Assembly: GCA_963700745.1 (NCBI GenBank)
Contig: CAVOYT010000012.1
Location: 310,001 to 374,000, forward strand
DNA length: 64,000 nucleotides
Origin: UBA10649 sp963700745
GTDB taxonomy: Bacteria > Actinomycetota > Actinomycetes > S36-B12
Reading direction: 5' to 3'
Numbering within the stretch: the first letter of the stretch is position 1; each line of letters opens with the position of its first letter. This document shows positions 37,021-47,451 of the stretch, one piece after another. The translations under genes were made by a program, and so were the position numbers. The notes under the pieces were generated by a model. That model was not told where the DNA came from and did no database searches. It worked only from the letters and a program-made list of their open reading frames with translations.

Positions 37021-39328
37021 CTACGTCGTGGCCCGCACGGCGGCCAGCGCTCCCAGTACCTCCTCCGGGGTGGCCGGGGCGTTGAGCGGCGGGTCGATCC
37101 GGTGGTCGCCCACCGAGCTGCACGGCGTCGCGAATGGCCAGGAAGGCGGAGAAGGCCAGCAGCAGCGGCGGCTCCCCCACCGCCTTGCTGCCGTGGATCG
37201 TGTCGGGCTCGTCGGTGGTCTCGAACAATCGGGTGCGCAGGTCGCGCGGAACATCGTTGGCGGTCGGGAGCTTGTAGGTCGTCGGCGCGAGGGTCAGCAG
37301 CCGTCCGGTCGTCTCATCCCAGCGCAGCTGCTCCTGGGTGAGCCACCCGACACCCTGGACGAAGGCACCCTCCACCTGACCGATGTCCACGCCGGGGTTC
37401 AGCGACCGTCCCACGTCATGCAGCAGGTCCGCCCTCAGCACGCGGGCCTCCCCGGTGAGAGTGTCGATGACCACCTCGCTGACGGCGGCCCCGAAGCAGA
37501 AGTAGTGGAAGGGCCGCCCCGTCATGGTCGCCTGGTCCCAGGACAGCCCAGGCGTGGCGTAGAAGCCGTCCGACCACAGCTGGATGCGCCGGGTGTACGC
37601 GGAGGAGACCACGTCAGCGAACGCCCGGTCACCACCACCGCCCATCACCCGGCCGTCGGCGAACACCACCTCGTCTCGGCCACAGCCAAGGAGGTCGGCG
37701 GCCACCGGGAGCAGGCGCTCGCGGATCGTGCGCGCCGCCGCCTGCGCGGCCTGGCCGTTCATGTCGCTGCCCGTGGAGGCGGCCGTTGCCGACGTGTTCG
37801 CGACCTTCTCGGTGTCCGTCGCCGTGGACCGCACCCACGTCAGGGGGATGCCGAGCTCCTGGGCCACCACCTGCCGCACCTTGGTGTTGACGCCCTGCCC
37901 CATCTCAGTCGCCGAGTGGTTCACGGCCACCGATCCGTCGACGTACACGTGCACCAGCGCACCCGCCTGGTTGAAGTGGGTGACATTGAACGAGATGCCG
38001 AACTTCACCGGCGTGAGGGCCAGCCCCCGCTTCAGCACCGGGCTCGTGCGGTTGAAGGCGTCGACCTGCTGGCGCCTGGCGCGGTAGTCGCTGGACTCGA
38101 CGAGCTGCCCGATGAGGTCCGGCAGGACGTTTCCCTCGACCACCTCGCCGTACGGGGTGACGTCACGCCCCGGCCCGTAGAGGTTGGCCAGCCGCACGTC
38201 GAGCGGGTCGCGGCCGAGGGTGCGGGCGATCGAGTCCACGAGCTGTTCGGTGACCAGGGCACCCTGCGGCCCGCCGAAGCCACGGAAGGCGGTGCTGCTC
38301 TGGATGTTCGTGCGCGCGGCGTATCCGTCGATGCGCACATCGGGGAGCCAGTAGGCGCTGTCGACGTGACAGATGGCCCGCGTCATCACGGGGCCGGACA
38401 GGTCGGCGCTGTGCCCGGCCTGCGAGACCAGGGCAACGGTCAGGCCGAGGATCCGGCCCTCGTCGTCGAACCCCGCCTCGAACTCCGACCAGTAGGCGTG
38501 CCGCTTGCCGGTGACGAGGTCATCGGTCGCCCGGTCGAGCCGCAGCTTCGCCGGACGGTTCCAGCGCAGGGCGGCGACTGCGGCGATGCAGGCGATCCCG
38601 GCGGCCTGGCTCTCCTTGCCGCCGAAGCCCCCGCCCATCCGGCGGCACAGCACCCGCACCCGGTTGGCACGCACCCCGACGCAGGCCGCCACCAGCTTCT
38701 GGACCTCGGTCGGGTGCTGCGTCGAGCTGTGCACGAGGACGGCGCCGTCATCCTGCGGCACGACGAGGGCCGCCTGGGCCTCGAGGTAGAAGTGCTCCTG
38801 CGCGCCGGAGGAGAACGTCCCGGAGAGGCGGTGCGGTGCCGAGGCGATCGCGGCATCGACGCTGCCGGTCGTCGTGCGCTCCAGGTGCATGGGGGGAATG
38901 ACGTAGTGGCCGTCGCGATGCGCCTGCACGAAGTCGACGACGGCGGGCAGCTCGTCCACGACCAGGGTCGGCGTCAGCGCCGCGGCGCCTGCCCGCGCCG
39001 CCCGGTCCGACTCGGCCACGACGGCCAGCACCGGCTGGCCGAGATAGGACACCTGGTCGGCGGCGAGCACGGGCTCGTCATGCAGGATCGTTCCGCTGTT
39101 GTTCGCCCCCGGGATGTCGTGGGCCGACAGCACGCCGAGCACCCCCGGGACGCCCATCGCCGACGACACATCGACGGCGCGCACCGTCCCGTGCGCAACC
39201 GGCGAGAGCACGAGCGCGACGTGCAGGGTTCCCGCCGGCTCAGGCAGGTCGTCGACGAACTCCGCGGCCCCGGTCACGTGCAGGACCGCCGATTCGTCGG
39301 GCTCGGGCCGGCCCACCACGCTCGTCAT
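37021..39328 (-). CDS. xdhB: Xanthine dehydrogenase, molybdopterin-binding subunit, one frameshift
   Basis: About 769 residues. Signature loops: GGGFGGKE (Moco contact), FRGFGGPQ (substrate Arg region), GQGVNTKVRQV, and catalytic Glu in VGEPPLLLAFSAFLAIRDAV near the C-terminus. Frame breaks near 37112, after which the last ~30 residues continue in another frame to ATPEEVLGALAAVRATT. ATG overlaps the small-subunit stop (ATGA). Oxidises hypoxanthine/xanthine to urate together with XdhA. Confidence 0.92.
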
Positions 39329-40791
39329 GACACCCCCCACACCTCGGTCTGCTCGGGCGTCAGCGGGTCGCGCGGGCGGGTCTGCAACCACCAGCGCTCG
39401 AGCAGCCCGCGTGCGACCGCCAGCCGGTAGGCGGCGGACCCGCGATGGTCGGACATGGGCTGGACGTCGGCCGCCAGCGCCTCCTGCGCTGCGGTGAGGG
39501 CCCGACGGTCCCAGTCCTGCCCCACGAGGGCGATCTCGACGCCGCTTGCCCGACCGGGTACTGCGGCCATCCCCCCGAAGGCCACGCGGGCTCCCGCGAT
39601 CCGGTCCCCTTCGAGCTGCAGGGCGACGGCCAGGCTGACTGTGGCGATGTCGTTGTCGAAGCGGCGAGCCACCTTGAACATGCGCACGTCCCACGCAGGC
39701 TCTGGGACCGGCACGAGGACGCGCACGAGCACCTCCCCCGGCTCGAGTGCCGTGCGCCGGTAGCCGACGAAGAACTCCGGGAGCGGGATGGTGCGCTCGC
39801 CGGTCGTCCCGGCGACCATCGCCGCGGCGTCAAGTGCCAGCAGGACGGGCGCGCTGTCACCGATGGGCGACGCGGTGACCAGGTTGCCGCCGAGGGTCCC
39901 CGTCTCGCGCACCGCCGGCGACGCGAAGCGCTGCCAGCCGGTCAGCAGGTGCGGCCAACGCAGGACGAGTGCCTCCCACGAGCGCTCTATCGAGGCGCCC
40001 GCACCGATCGAGAGGACGGCGCCCGCGTCGGCAATGTCGGCCAGTCCCGCCACTCGCCCGGTCCAGATCACGTCTGTCGGCAGCTCGCCTCGCCCCGGCA
40101 CCGCCGGAACGAGGTCGGTTCCTCCGCCGATCACGCGCGCCGCGGGCCGGTCGCGCCGCACCCGCACGAGGCCGGCCAGCGTCGCCGGGGCGACGAAGCG
40201 GGTGTCGGTGTCGACGTATTCGAAGTCCCCGTCGTCGGCGCTCTCGGCCAGAGCGGCCAGTGCTGGGGACCGATCGAGCCGGTCGCCAGCGGTCGTGCCG
40301 GACGCGACCCCGGCCTCGACGATCGACCGATAGCCAGTGCACCGGCACACGTGCCCGGCCAGACCCGTGCGGACCTGCGCCTCGTTCAGCGGTTCGCCCG
40401 ACTCCGCCGACTGCTCGCGCATCCGCCACAGGCTCATCACGATGCCGGGCGTGCAGAACCCGCACTGCGAGCCCAGGCGGTCGACCATCTCCCGCTGCAC
40501 GGGGTGCAGCCCGTCACCCTCGGCGAGGTCCTCAATGGTGAACAGCGCCGTGCCGTGAAGCATCGGCACGAGCAGGAGGCAGGCGTGGGCCATCGTCAGC
40601 GACAGGCCACCCTCGCCGTCCGGACGGCCGAGCACGACGGCGCAGGCACCGCAGTCCCCCTCGTTGCACCCCTCCTTCGTGCCCAGGGATCGACGGGTGG
40701 TGCGCAGCCACTCAAGGACGGTGGTCGTCGCGGGCACGCCGTCCAGCTCGACGATCTCCCCGCCGTGCCAGAACCGGATCGCGTCACCCAT
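39325..40791 (-). CDS. xdhA: Xanthine dehydrogenase, FeS/FAD subunit
   Basis: 488 residues, intact. N-terminal 2Fe-2S domain with CNEGDCGAC and the second cluster in QCGFCTPG and CRCTGY. The FAD-binding domain (from ~residue 175) contains RVIGGGTDLVP and the GNLVTASPIGD loop, and a C-terminal CO-dehydrogenase-type flavoprotein domain follows. Starts within the end of guaD (8-base overlap), so guaD-xdhA-xdhB form one translationally coupled unit for guanine to xanthine to urate. Confidence 0.94.
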   Translation of the reverse strand: MGDAIRFWHGGEIVELDGVPATTTVLEWLRTTRRSLGTKEGCNEGDCGACAVVLGRPDGEGGLSLTMAHACLLLVPMLHGTALFTIEDLAEGDGLHPVQREMVDRLGSQCGFCTPGIVMSLWRMREQSAESGEPLNEAQVRTGLAGHVCRCTGYRSIVEAGVASGTTAGDRLDRSPALAALAESADDGDFEYVDTDTRFVAPATLAGLVRVRRDRPAARVIGGGTDLVPAVPGRGELPTDVIWTGRVAGLADIADAGAVLSIGAGASIERSWEALVLRWPHLLTGWQRFASPAVRETGTLGGNLVTASPIGDSAPVLLALDAAAMVAGTTGERTIPLPEFFVGYRRTALEPGEVLVRVLVPVPEPAWDVRMFKVARRFDNDIATVSLAVALQLEGDRIAGARVAFGGMAAVPGRASGVEIALVGQDWDRRALTAAQEALAADVQPMSDHRGSAAYRLAVARGLLERWWLQTRPRDPLTPEQTEVWGVS

Positions 40792-42174
40792 GCTCCGCTC
40801 CCGTGTCCAGCCGTCGGCCCCCGACGTACACCTCTGCGACCGCGGGCTCCCGGGCCGCCATGAGCAGGGCGAACAGCAGGGCGTCCTGCTCATCGCGAGG
40901 ATCCTCGCGAGGCTGGCGACCGTCAAGGACGTCGGCGAGCGATGCGGAGCGCGAGGGGTCGATGACGACGAAGTCGGCCTGCTTGCCCGGGTCCAGGTTG
41001 CCGATGCGGTCGTCCATGTCGAGGACTCTGGGCGCCCGCGAGCGTGCCGAGGTAGAGCAGCTGGCCTGGCTCGAGAGCCGTACCGGCGCCGTCTTCCGCA
41101 TTCACGTGCGCCTTGAAGCAGGCATTCAGCACGCGCGGCATGAACCACTCGTCGCCGGCGGCGATGTCGCGAGCCCATCGCGACTCTCGTGCCCGATCCC
41201 ACGACGGCACGCCACGGCATGGTGCCCGAGCCGAGGAAGTCCTGGGACACGGGACAGTGCGCGATCGACGTGCCGGTCTCCGACAGGCGGCGCAGCTCGC
41301 GTGGGTGGCAGTGCACGGCGTGTGCGAGGACCGTGCGCCGGCCCAGGAGTGAGGCTCCGCCGATCACGGACCCGGGTCGGAAGCGGCCGTCGTAGACGTC
41401 GAGGTAGTCGCGCACGGCGAAGCGGGAAAGGACATCGGCGACCTCCGTCCGGTTCTCGCTGAGGTGCGTGGTGACGTAGACCCCCAACTCGCGGGACTCC
41501 TCGTACAGCTCCCCGAGGGACGCCAGCGTCGCGGGCGTGACACTGAGCGCGAAGCGCGGCACGAGCGCCACCCCCGCGAACGGCGACGCGTGGCCGAGCC
41601 GGGGCTGCCACTGGTCGATCTCGGCGCGCGCCAGCGCCAGGGCGCTCGCGTCGTCGGTCACCAGGGCAGCCGCCGACGATGGTCCGGTCGTCATGATGGT
41701 CCGCCCGGTGATCATCCGGAGCCCGTGCGTGCCCACCTCCTCGGCCAGCACCTCCTGAGCCGCCGGGAACTGCGAGCCGAACACCAACGAGGTCGTCGTG
41801 CCGGCCCGTACAAGCCGGTCGCACAGAGCCCGCGCGGCATCCCTGGCGAACGCCGGATCGGCGAGCTTGGCCTCGCCCGGGAAGACCACCTTCTCCAGCC
41901 ACGCCAGCAGCTGGCCTCCACCGTGGGCATCCACGCAGTGCACCTGCGGGTAGTGCAGGTGGGTGTCCACGAAGCCCGGCAGGAGGAAGGATCCGTGGTG
42001 GTCCACCACGGTGGCCTCGACGGCGGGTCGATCAGCCCACGGACCGGACCATGCGATGGTTCCGTCGTCGGCGACGAGGACCGCGCCGTCCGGGGCGTGC
42101 ACGACTGCGCTCGACGCGGTCGCCACATCGGGTGATCCCGTTACATGGAAGAGGTGGCCGCGATGACACTCCAT
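40784..42174 (-). CDS. guaD: Guanine deaminase, frameshifted
   Basis: Amidohydrolase family, ~462 residues when joined. The metal motif is in PGFVDTHLHYPQ, which is specific to guanine deaminases, followed by GGQLLAWLEKVVFPGE. Metal His in THLSEN and HAVHC, and SIAHCPVSQDFLGSG. Frame breaks near 41178 and 41030; the last Asp ligand region (VAMGSDIAAG) sits exactly at the first break. Ends overlapping xdhA. First gene of the purine-base oxidation operon. Confidence 0.9.
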
Positions 42175-42258
42175 GCTGTGGACGGTAGTCCGCTTCCGGG
42201 GGTGAATCCCCGTCGAGACACGCGTCGTGCCAAGCCATTCCGCAGCCGGACGTCGGGA

Positions 42259-42580
42259 CTAGCTGGGAGCAGGAACCCAGAACGTGAAGACGCGTCAGGC
42301 CCACTCCGAGCACACCGAGCGTGATCACGTCGACCTTGCGCGACCGAACGACGAGCATGCCCGCATCGGAGTCCGGGAGCAGCATCCGGAGGAACGCGGC
42401 CAGCAACACGCTGGCGGACAGGACGATCGACCCGCGCCGGAAGTAGTCCATCGCGATCATCACCATGGCCACGGCCACGCCGGACAGCACCAGTGTGATG
42501 GGCCACTGGGCGAGCCACGTGCGCCGTGGTCGCAGGCTCACGACGTTGCTCCCCGGCTCCTGGCCGGCGCGGTCCGCCAT
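42259..42580 (-). CDS. DUF3017 membrane protein, one frameshift
   Basis: About 106 residues, two to three hydrophobic helices. It begins MADRAGQEPGSNVVSL, then the WPITLVLSGVAVAMVMIAM helix, FRRGSIVLSASVLLAAFLRMLLP, and the family's VRSRKVDVITLGVLGVGLT. A shift near 42285 restores the usual ending VFTFWVPAPS and TAG at 42259-42261. Function unknown, but it normally sits between folD and mdh in actinobacteria. Here folD is 13 kb away. Confidence 0.8.
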
Positions 42581-42634
42581 TCCGCCATCCTGTCATGCGG
42601 GGCCGCCGAGGAGCGGCGTGATCCACGGACCGTG

Positions 42635-43408
42635 TCAGTTGCGAGCGGCGATCCAGTCGGCCACCCGGATCGCGTAGTCGAGAACGGCCGCCGCGAGCTC
42701 CTCCTCACGGCCGGTGAACCGCTGGACGGGAACCGGTATCGACAGGGCCAGCAGGTCGTGGTCCATGGTTCCAGCCACCGCGCCGACCGCGCAGACTCCT
42801 TGTGACTGCTCCTCTAGGTCGAATGCCACGCCCCCGCGGTCACGGACCCGCTGCAGTTCCTCGCGCACCTGCTGGGGCGAGGTGAGGGTGTTCTCCGTCA
42901 GGGCTTCGAGCCGAGCGGCCAGCACGCGCCTGACGTCGACGTCCGGCATGGCGGCGAGGAAGGCCTTCCCGTTCGCACTGGCATGCAGGGCGAAGGAGTC
43001 GCCAACGGAGCTGACCGCACGCAGGCGGTTGTCGGCCACGACCTGATCGACGAACACGGCGCGATCGTTCTCCAGGACGGACAGGTCGACGGTCTCGCCG
43101 ATCTCGAGAGAGAAGTCGACCAGGAGGGGATGCAGGTCAAGCCACGCATACCGGCGAGCGGAAGCGGCCAGTCGAACGAGTTCGGGGCCGAGCCGGTAGC
43201 GTCCCCGCGGACCCACTGACACGACGAAGCCCTCTGCCTCCAGCGCCATGAGGAGCCGGCTCACGGTGGAGCGGGCCAGCCCCAGCCGCTCGCCGACGTC
43301 AGTCTGGGTCAACCCGGTCGGGTAGGAGTTGAGCAGCCGCAGGATCTCCGAGGCACGGGCCAGGACCTGGACGCCAGACTTGCCGTCCGCCACTGAGGGG
43401 GTCGCCAT
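42635..43408 (-). CDS. IclR-family regulator of the catabolic island
   Basis: 257 residues, intact. Winged HTH around residues 15-60 (TQTDVGERLGLARSTVSRLL), then IclR effector domain with SFALHASANGKAFLAAMP and GVAFDLEEQSQGVCAVGAVAG. ATG with AAAGGAG upstream. Divergent from the decarboxylase gene. The gap between them holds a tandem 21-base-phased motif that recurs at the SDR/CoA-transferase promoter, which makes this protein the best candidate for binding both. Confidence 0.9.
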   Translation of the reverse strand: MATPSVADGKSGVQVLARASEILRLLNSYPTGLTQTDVGERLGLARSTVSRLLMALEAEGFVVSVGPRGRYRLGPELVRLAASARRYAWLDLHPLLVDFSLEIGETVDLSVLENDRAVFVDQVVADNRLRAVSSVGDSFALHASANGKAFLAAMPDVDVRRVLAARLEALTENTLTSPQQVREELQRVRDRGGVAFDLEEQSQGVCAVGAVAGTMDHDLLALSIPVPVQRFTGREEELAAAVLDYAIRVADWIAARN

Positions 43409-43512
43409 CTGTCTCCTTTGCCGATCCGGCCGCTAGCGTTGACGTGGTGGGTGCGGGGCCGGCGATGTGGTCGGGGACCCCGCTGCGCCGGTCGTCGTGA
43501 ACCCTGCATTGC

Positions 43513-43548
43513 TCCCGTATTATGGGAGAAAACTACCGCTGAGTGGAC
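43513..43548. promoter_or_regulatory. Tandem operator-like motif, copy 1
   Basis: TCCCGTATTATGGGAG at 43513-43528 followed, with start-to-start spacing of 21 bases, by a weaker copy TACCGCTGAGTGGAC at 43534-43548. It is 52 bases upstream of the decarboxylase ATG and ~105 from the IclR start. Twenty of the first 24 bases and the spacing are matched by the site at 50045-50080. Two helical turns between half-sites suit a dimer-of-dimers regulator such as IclR. Confidence 0.7.
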
Positions 43549-43599
43549 CTATTGGCGAAAACCGCCGGCCCACCATACGAACAGGAATCCTTGGCAACC

Positions 43600-44964
43600 A
43601 TGACCGACCTTCGTGCGTGGCTGCCTCGCGGTGTCGAGTCCATCGAAGAATGGATGACCCAGTTCGGGGCCTTCGAGCAGCATCCCTCCCTGCGCGTCGA
43701 TGACGTCGACCTCGACCTGGCCTTCGGACGGTTGACCGACCGACTGCAGGACAACTACCCGTTCGGGCACCCGCGATACGTGGGGCAGATGCTCAAGCCG
43801 CCGCACCCGGTCGCGGTGCTGGGCTACCTCACCGCGATGCTCATCAATCCCAACAACCACGCCCTCGATGGCGGACCGGCCACAGCGCAGATGGAGAAGG
43901 AGGTCGTGGCCCGGCTGGCGGAGATGTTCGGACTGCCGCAGCACCTCGGACACCTCACGTCCAGCGGCACCACCGCCAATCTCGAGGCGCTCTGGGTCGC
44001 GCGCGAGTCGCATCCCGACAAGGCCATCGCGTTCAGCACGGATGCGCATTACACCCACTCGCGCATGTGCCAGGTGCTGGGCGTGGAAGGGGTTCCCGTC
44101 GGCACGGACGAACGTGGACGCATGGACCTCGGCGAGCTGCAGCGGGTCCTGTCCACCGGTCGGGTGGGCACGGTCGTGGCGACCTTGGGTACCACCGGAC
44201 TGGGCGCGCTCGACCCACTGCCGGAGATCGTCGCCCTGGCGCGGGCGCACGGGGCCCGCGTGCACGTCGACACGGCCTATGGAGGCTTCTTCGCCCTGGT
44301 CGCCGACGATTCCGTCGACGGAGTCGCACGCGCGCCGTACGCCGCGATCGCAGACGTCGACAGCGTCGTCGTCGACCCCCACAAGCACGGACTGCAGCCC
44401 TACGGCTGCGGGGCCGTGCTGTTCTCCGATCCCACGGTCGGCCGGTTCTACGTGCACGACTCGCCCTACACGTACTTCTCCTCCGACGAATTGCACCTTG
44501 GCGAGATCTCATTGGAGTGCAGCCGCGCGGGTGCTGCGGCCGCCGCGCTCTGGCTCACCCTCGAGGTGATCCCGCTGACGGATGCGGGCCTGGGTCAGGT
44601 GCTGCGCGCGAATCGTCGCGGAGCGCAGGAGTGGAAGCGGCTACTGGATGCCTCGGACCACTTCAGCGCGTACCAGGAGCCCGAGCTCGACATCGTCGCC
44701 TACTTCCCCGCTCGCGCGTCGATGTCCGAGATCGACCGTGCCAGCGCACAGCTGTTCGTCGACGCCGCCGCGTTGCCGCCGGACCAGCAGATCCACCTGG
44801 CCACCTACTCGGTGAAGGCCGATGCGCTGGCGGCGCGTGGCCACGATGTCGTCGCGGACGTTGACTCCGCCCGCATCGTGCGCAGCACGGTGATGAAGCC
44901 CGAGTCCGCTGACGCCATCCCGCGGATCCACGCGCGCCTGGAGAGCCTCGTCAGGCGTCCCTGA
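43600..44964 (+). CDS. PLP-dependent group II amino acid decarboxylase
   Basis: 454 residues, intact. Pyridoxal-dependent decarboxylase family II: HLTSSGTTANLEALWVAR (phosphate-binding), STDAHYTHSR (His stacking on PLP), VHVDTAYGGFF (Asp to pyridine N), and VDPHKHGLQPYGCG with the PLP Lys at about residue 262. Related to aromatic amino acid, tyrosine and cysteate/aspartate decarboxylases; the substrate is not readable. ATG 43600 chosen since conserved sequence begins there; in-frame GTG 43543 would run through the operator motif. Its 3' end overlaps the convergent hydroxyacid oxidase by 14 bases. Confidence 0.88.
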   Translation: MTDLRAWLPRGVESIEEWMTQFGAFEQHPSLRVDDVDLDLAFGRLTDRLQDNYPFGHPRYVGQMLKPPHPVAVLGYLTAMLINPNNHALDGGPATAQMEKEVVARLAEMFGLPQHLGHLTSSGTTANLEALWVARESHPDKAIAFSTDAHYTHSRMCQVLGVEGVPVGTDERGRMDLGELQRVLSTGRVGTVVATLGTTGLGALDPLPEIVALARAHGARVHVDTAYGGFFALVADDSVDGVARAPYAAIADVDSVVVDPHKHGLQPYGCGAVLFSDPTVGRFYVHDSPYTYFSSDELHLGEISLECSRAGAAAAALWLTLEVIPLTDAGLGQVLRANRRGAQEWKRLLDASDHFSAYQEPELDIVAYFPARASMSEIDRASAQLFVDAAALPPDQQIHLATYSVKADALAARGHDVVADVDSARIVRSTVMKPESADAIPRIHARLESLVRRP

Positions 44965-46168
44965 GCCGGACCTCGGCCCCCCGGACGTCATCAATAGATC
45001 GTGCACCGATGAGCTGCATCGTCGTGCGCACCTCCTTCTCCAGGATGTCTGCCACCCGGCGCACGCCCTCCTCGCCGCCGGCCATGAGCCCGTAGAGGTA
45101 GGCACGTCCGACCAGTGCCCCTCGCGCGCCGAAGGCCAGTGCCGCCACGACATCAGTCCCGCTCATGATGCCGCCGTCGATGTAGACCTCTGTGCGCCCG
45201 CCCACGGCCGCGACCACGTCCGGCAGCAGCTCCAGCGGCACGTTGCCCATGTCTGCCTGCCGGCCCCCATGGTTCGACAGCACGATCGCGTCGACGCCGA
45301 GGTCGGCAGCGAGGCGTGCGTCGGCCACGCTCTGGATCCCCTTGACCATGACCCGCCCCGACCAGTTCTGACGGATCCAGGTGATGTCCTCCCCGGTCAC
45401 GCCCGGATCGAAGACGCGGGTGAGCAGGTCCCCGACCGTCCCGCCGGTGGACGACAGGCTCGCGAAGGACAGGGGCTCGGTCGTCAGCACGTCGAACCAC
45501 CACCTCGGATGCAGGGCCATCTCGGCCATCGTCGACAGCCGCAGCTGAGGCGGAATCGTGAGGCCGTTCCTCACCTCCCGCCGCCGGATACCCCCGACGG
45601 CCGTGTCGACGGTGAGGATCAGCGTGTCGAAGCCGTTCGCATCCGCCTGCCGCATCAACTCCTCGGGTTGCGCGCGATCGCGGCTCACGTAGAGCTGGAA
45701 CCAGCGGCGCGTCTGGGGGCTGGCCGCAGCCAGGTCCTCGATCGAGGTCGTGCCCAGGGTCGACAGGCCGTAGGCGATTCCCTTCTCGGCGGCGACGCGG
45801 GCGACCGCCGCTTCCCCGTCGGAGTGCATCATCCGGGTGAACCCGGTGGGCGCAAAGAGGAACGGTAGGGCGTTCGGCCCGCCCAGCACCTCAATGCGCA
45901 GGTCGACGTCCGCCACATCGCGCATGACACGAGGCGTGAACTCGACCCGCCGGTAGGCGTCACGACTGCGCCGCAGGCTGGTTTCGGACATCGCGGCGCC
46001 GTCGACGTAGTCGAATACCGCCTTCGGCGCACGGGCACGGGCCATCGCGCGGACGTCCCACACGCTCGAACAGCGCTCGAGCCGACGTTGAAGACGGGTG
46101 CGGGAGCGGTCCACCGTGCCGATGAGCGGCAGGATCTCGGACGGCCGTGGCAGGCGGCGTCTGACCAT
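44951..46168 (-). CDS. FMN-dependent 2-hydroxyacid oxidase/dehydrogenase (LldD family)
   Basis: 405 residues, intact. TIM-barrel flavoprotein: FDYVDGAAMSE at the start, PFLFAPTGFTRMMH, WFQLYVSRDR, and the catalytic base in LSNHGGRQAD followed by the YIDGGIMSGTDVV phosphate loop. It oxidises an L-2-hydroxyacid (lactate, glycolate, mandelate type) to the 2-oxoacid. AGGAGG ribosome-binding site. Last gene of the minus-strand island operon, 119 bases after BKACE, so it may also have its own promoter. Confidence 0.85.
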   Translation of the reverse strand: MVRRRLPRPSEILPLIGTVDRSRTRLQRRLERCSSVWDVRAMARARAPKAVFDYVDGAAMSETSLRRSRDAYRRVEFTPRVMRDVADVDLRIEVLGGPNALPFLFAPTGFTRMMHSDGEAAVARVAAEKGIAYGLSTLGTTSIEDLAAASPQTRRWFQLYVSRDRAQPEELMRQADANGFDTLILTVDTAVGGIRRREVRNGLTIPPQLRLSTMAEMALHPRWWFDVLTTEPLSFASLSSTGGTVGDLLTRVFDPGVTGEDITWIRQNWSGRVMVKGIQSVADARLAADLGVDAIVLSNHGGRQADMGNVPLELLPDVVAAVGGRTEVYIDGGIMSGTDVVAALAFGARGALVGRAYLYGLMAGGEEGVRRVADILEKEVRTTMQLIGARSIDDVRGAEVRLRDA

Positions 46169-46287
46169 GGTGGGGCCTCCTGTGCAGCGGAACCGACAGG
46201 ATGAGGCTTCCAGACCTCAGCACTCGGCGTGGCCGGATGCAGATGAACCGCGCCGCCACGTGGGGCGGTCCGAGCGCCAGTAGCGCC

Positions 46288-47105
46288 CTACCGAGGCGGC
46301 AGGCTGAGGATCTGCTCGGTCTCGTCGACCGAGGCGAGGGACAGGTCCATGGCGCGCGCGAGCTCCGCCGTCCGCCGGACCAGCGGAACGTTGCCCTGCG
46401 ACAGCTCTCCCTTGCGCAGATAGAGCGTGTCCTCCAGGCCGGCGCGGGCGTTGCCTCCGAGGGCGAGTCCGATGGCAGTGAGCTCGAGGTTCGCCCGGCC
46501 GATGGCGATGATCTGCCATACGCAGTCGTCAGGAAGCCGGTCGACCATCATCACGAGGTTCGCCGGTGTCGCTGACGCGCCGCCCCGCACGCCCAGGACG
46601 ATCGAGAACTGCAGCGGCGTTGCCAGCAATCCCTCCTCGAAGAGCCGGATGCAGGCATCGAGGTGCCCGGTGTCGTAGACCTCGAGCTCTGGCTTGACGT
46701 CCAGCTCGCGCATGCGGGCGGCGAGCCGGCGCACGCCATCAGGCGGGTTGCGGAACTCACCGGCTGCCGAAGCTCATCGTGCACGGGTTCAGTGTCGCCA
46801 TCCGCGGCCGCAGTTCGACGAGTCTTCTCCCGCTCCTCGAAGGGCACGGACAGCCCCACGCCGGTCGAGAGCTGGATGTGGATGGGGCACTTCTCCGCGA
46901 TGAGGTCCATCGTCCGGCGGGCGATGGCCAGGTCAGCGGTGGGTCGCTGCTGGTCGTCCCGCAGGTGGATGTGCGCCACCGACGCGCCCTCGAGGTAGGA
47001 CTCGTAGACGGCGTCCGCAATCTCCTCGGGAGACGTCGGCAGGTCGGGGTTGTCCGACTTGAACGCGATCGGCCCGGTCGTGGCCACCGTCAGGACGACG
47101 CCCAT
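46288..47105 (-). CDS. Beta-keto acid cleavage enzyme (BKACE family), frameshifted
   Basis: About 272 residues joined. The family condenses a beta-keto acid with acetyl-CoA to give acetoacetate and a shortened acyl-CoA. The zinc-binding HxH is in VAHIHLRDD, and the C-terminal half has FSIVLGVRGGA and GGNARAGLEDTLYLRKGE, the usual G-G-N-x-R-x-G-L-E-D block. Frame is disturbed between 46740 and 46860, where several pieces (LRPRMATLNPCTMSFG) must be joined. ATG overlaps the cupin stop (TGATG). Acetoacetate produced here would be the substrate of the CoA-transferase pair at 50168. Confidence 0.85.
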
Positions 47106-47450
47106 CAGACGGCCTTCGGGTTGGCGATGGCGACGGCAAGGACGGCGTCGGAGTCGGATTCGTTCGACCAGCTCGCGATGGTCTCCCTTGACGAAGTGCA
47201 CCGAGTCGTACTGGCCCAGCCGCTCGGTCTGTCCGTTGGCTCGAAGCACGAACTCGCCGCTCACCACGAAGTAGATCGACTCGCCGACGATGTCGGACGG
47301 GCCCGCCTTGGAACCTGGTGGGTAGACCGACAGTCCCATCCAGAATCCCTCGGTCGGGCCGACCTCCATGCCCTGCAGGCGTCGGGTGTCCACGCCGGTG
47401 TGGAAGGGCGCGTCATAGGGCACTGCCTCGGGATGCTTCGTGATGTGCAT
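47105..47450 (-). CDS. Single-domain cupin, one frameshift
   Basis: About 114 residues. Cupin barrel with ESIYFVVSGEFVLRANGQTERLG in the first motif and HFVKGDHRELVER near the end of the second. The frame as written runs straight into BKACE, but a shift near 47165 gives the ending ESDSDAVLAVAIANPKAV and TGA at 47105-47107, one base into the BKACE ATG. It lacks a full set of metal-binding residues in motif 1, so it may be a non-metal isomerase or a sensor. Between the cyclase-family hydrolase and BKACE in the operon. Confidence 0.65.
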
Positions 47451-47451
47451 G

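Noticed and set aside
36908..39430. An 840-codon open frame on the plus strand
   Set aside because: It is the antisense of the molybdopterin subunit of xanthine dehydrogenase, whose own frame has all family motifs. The product is rich in R, G, H and D without any domain. Long antisense frames are expected at this GC content. The same applies to the 930-codon frame at 33042-35834.
42175..42258. Insertion-sequence remnant or att site at the left edge of the catabolic island
   Set aside because: The 84-base gap and the gaps at 42581-42634 and 55777-55821 have no terminal inverted repeats, target duplications or tRNA fragment that I can find.
43543..43599. Upstream GTG start for the PLP decarboxylase
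   Set aside because: It would begin inside the tandem operator motif, lacks a ribosome-binding site, and the added residues (LLAKTAGPPYEQ) show no family similarity.
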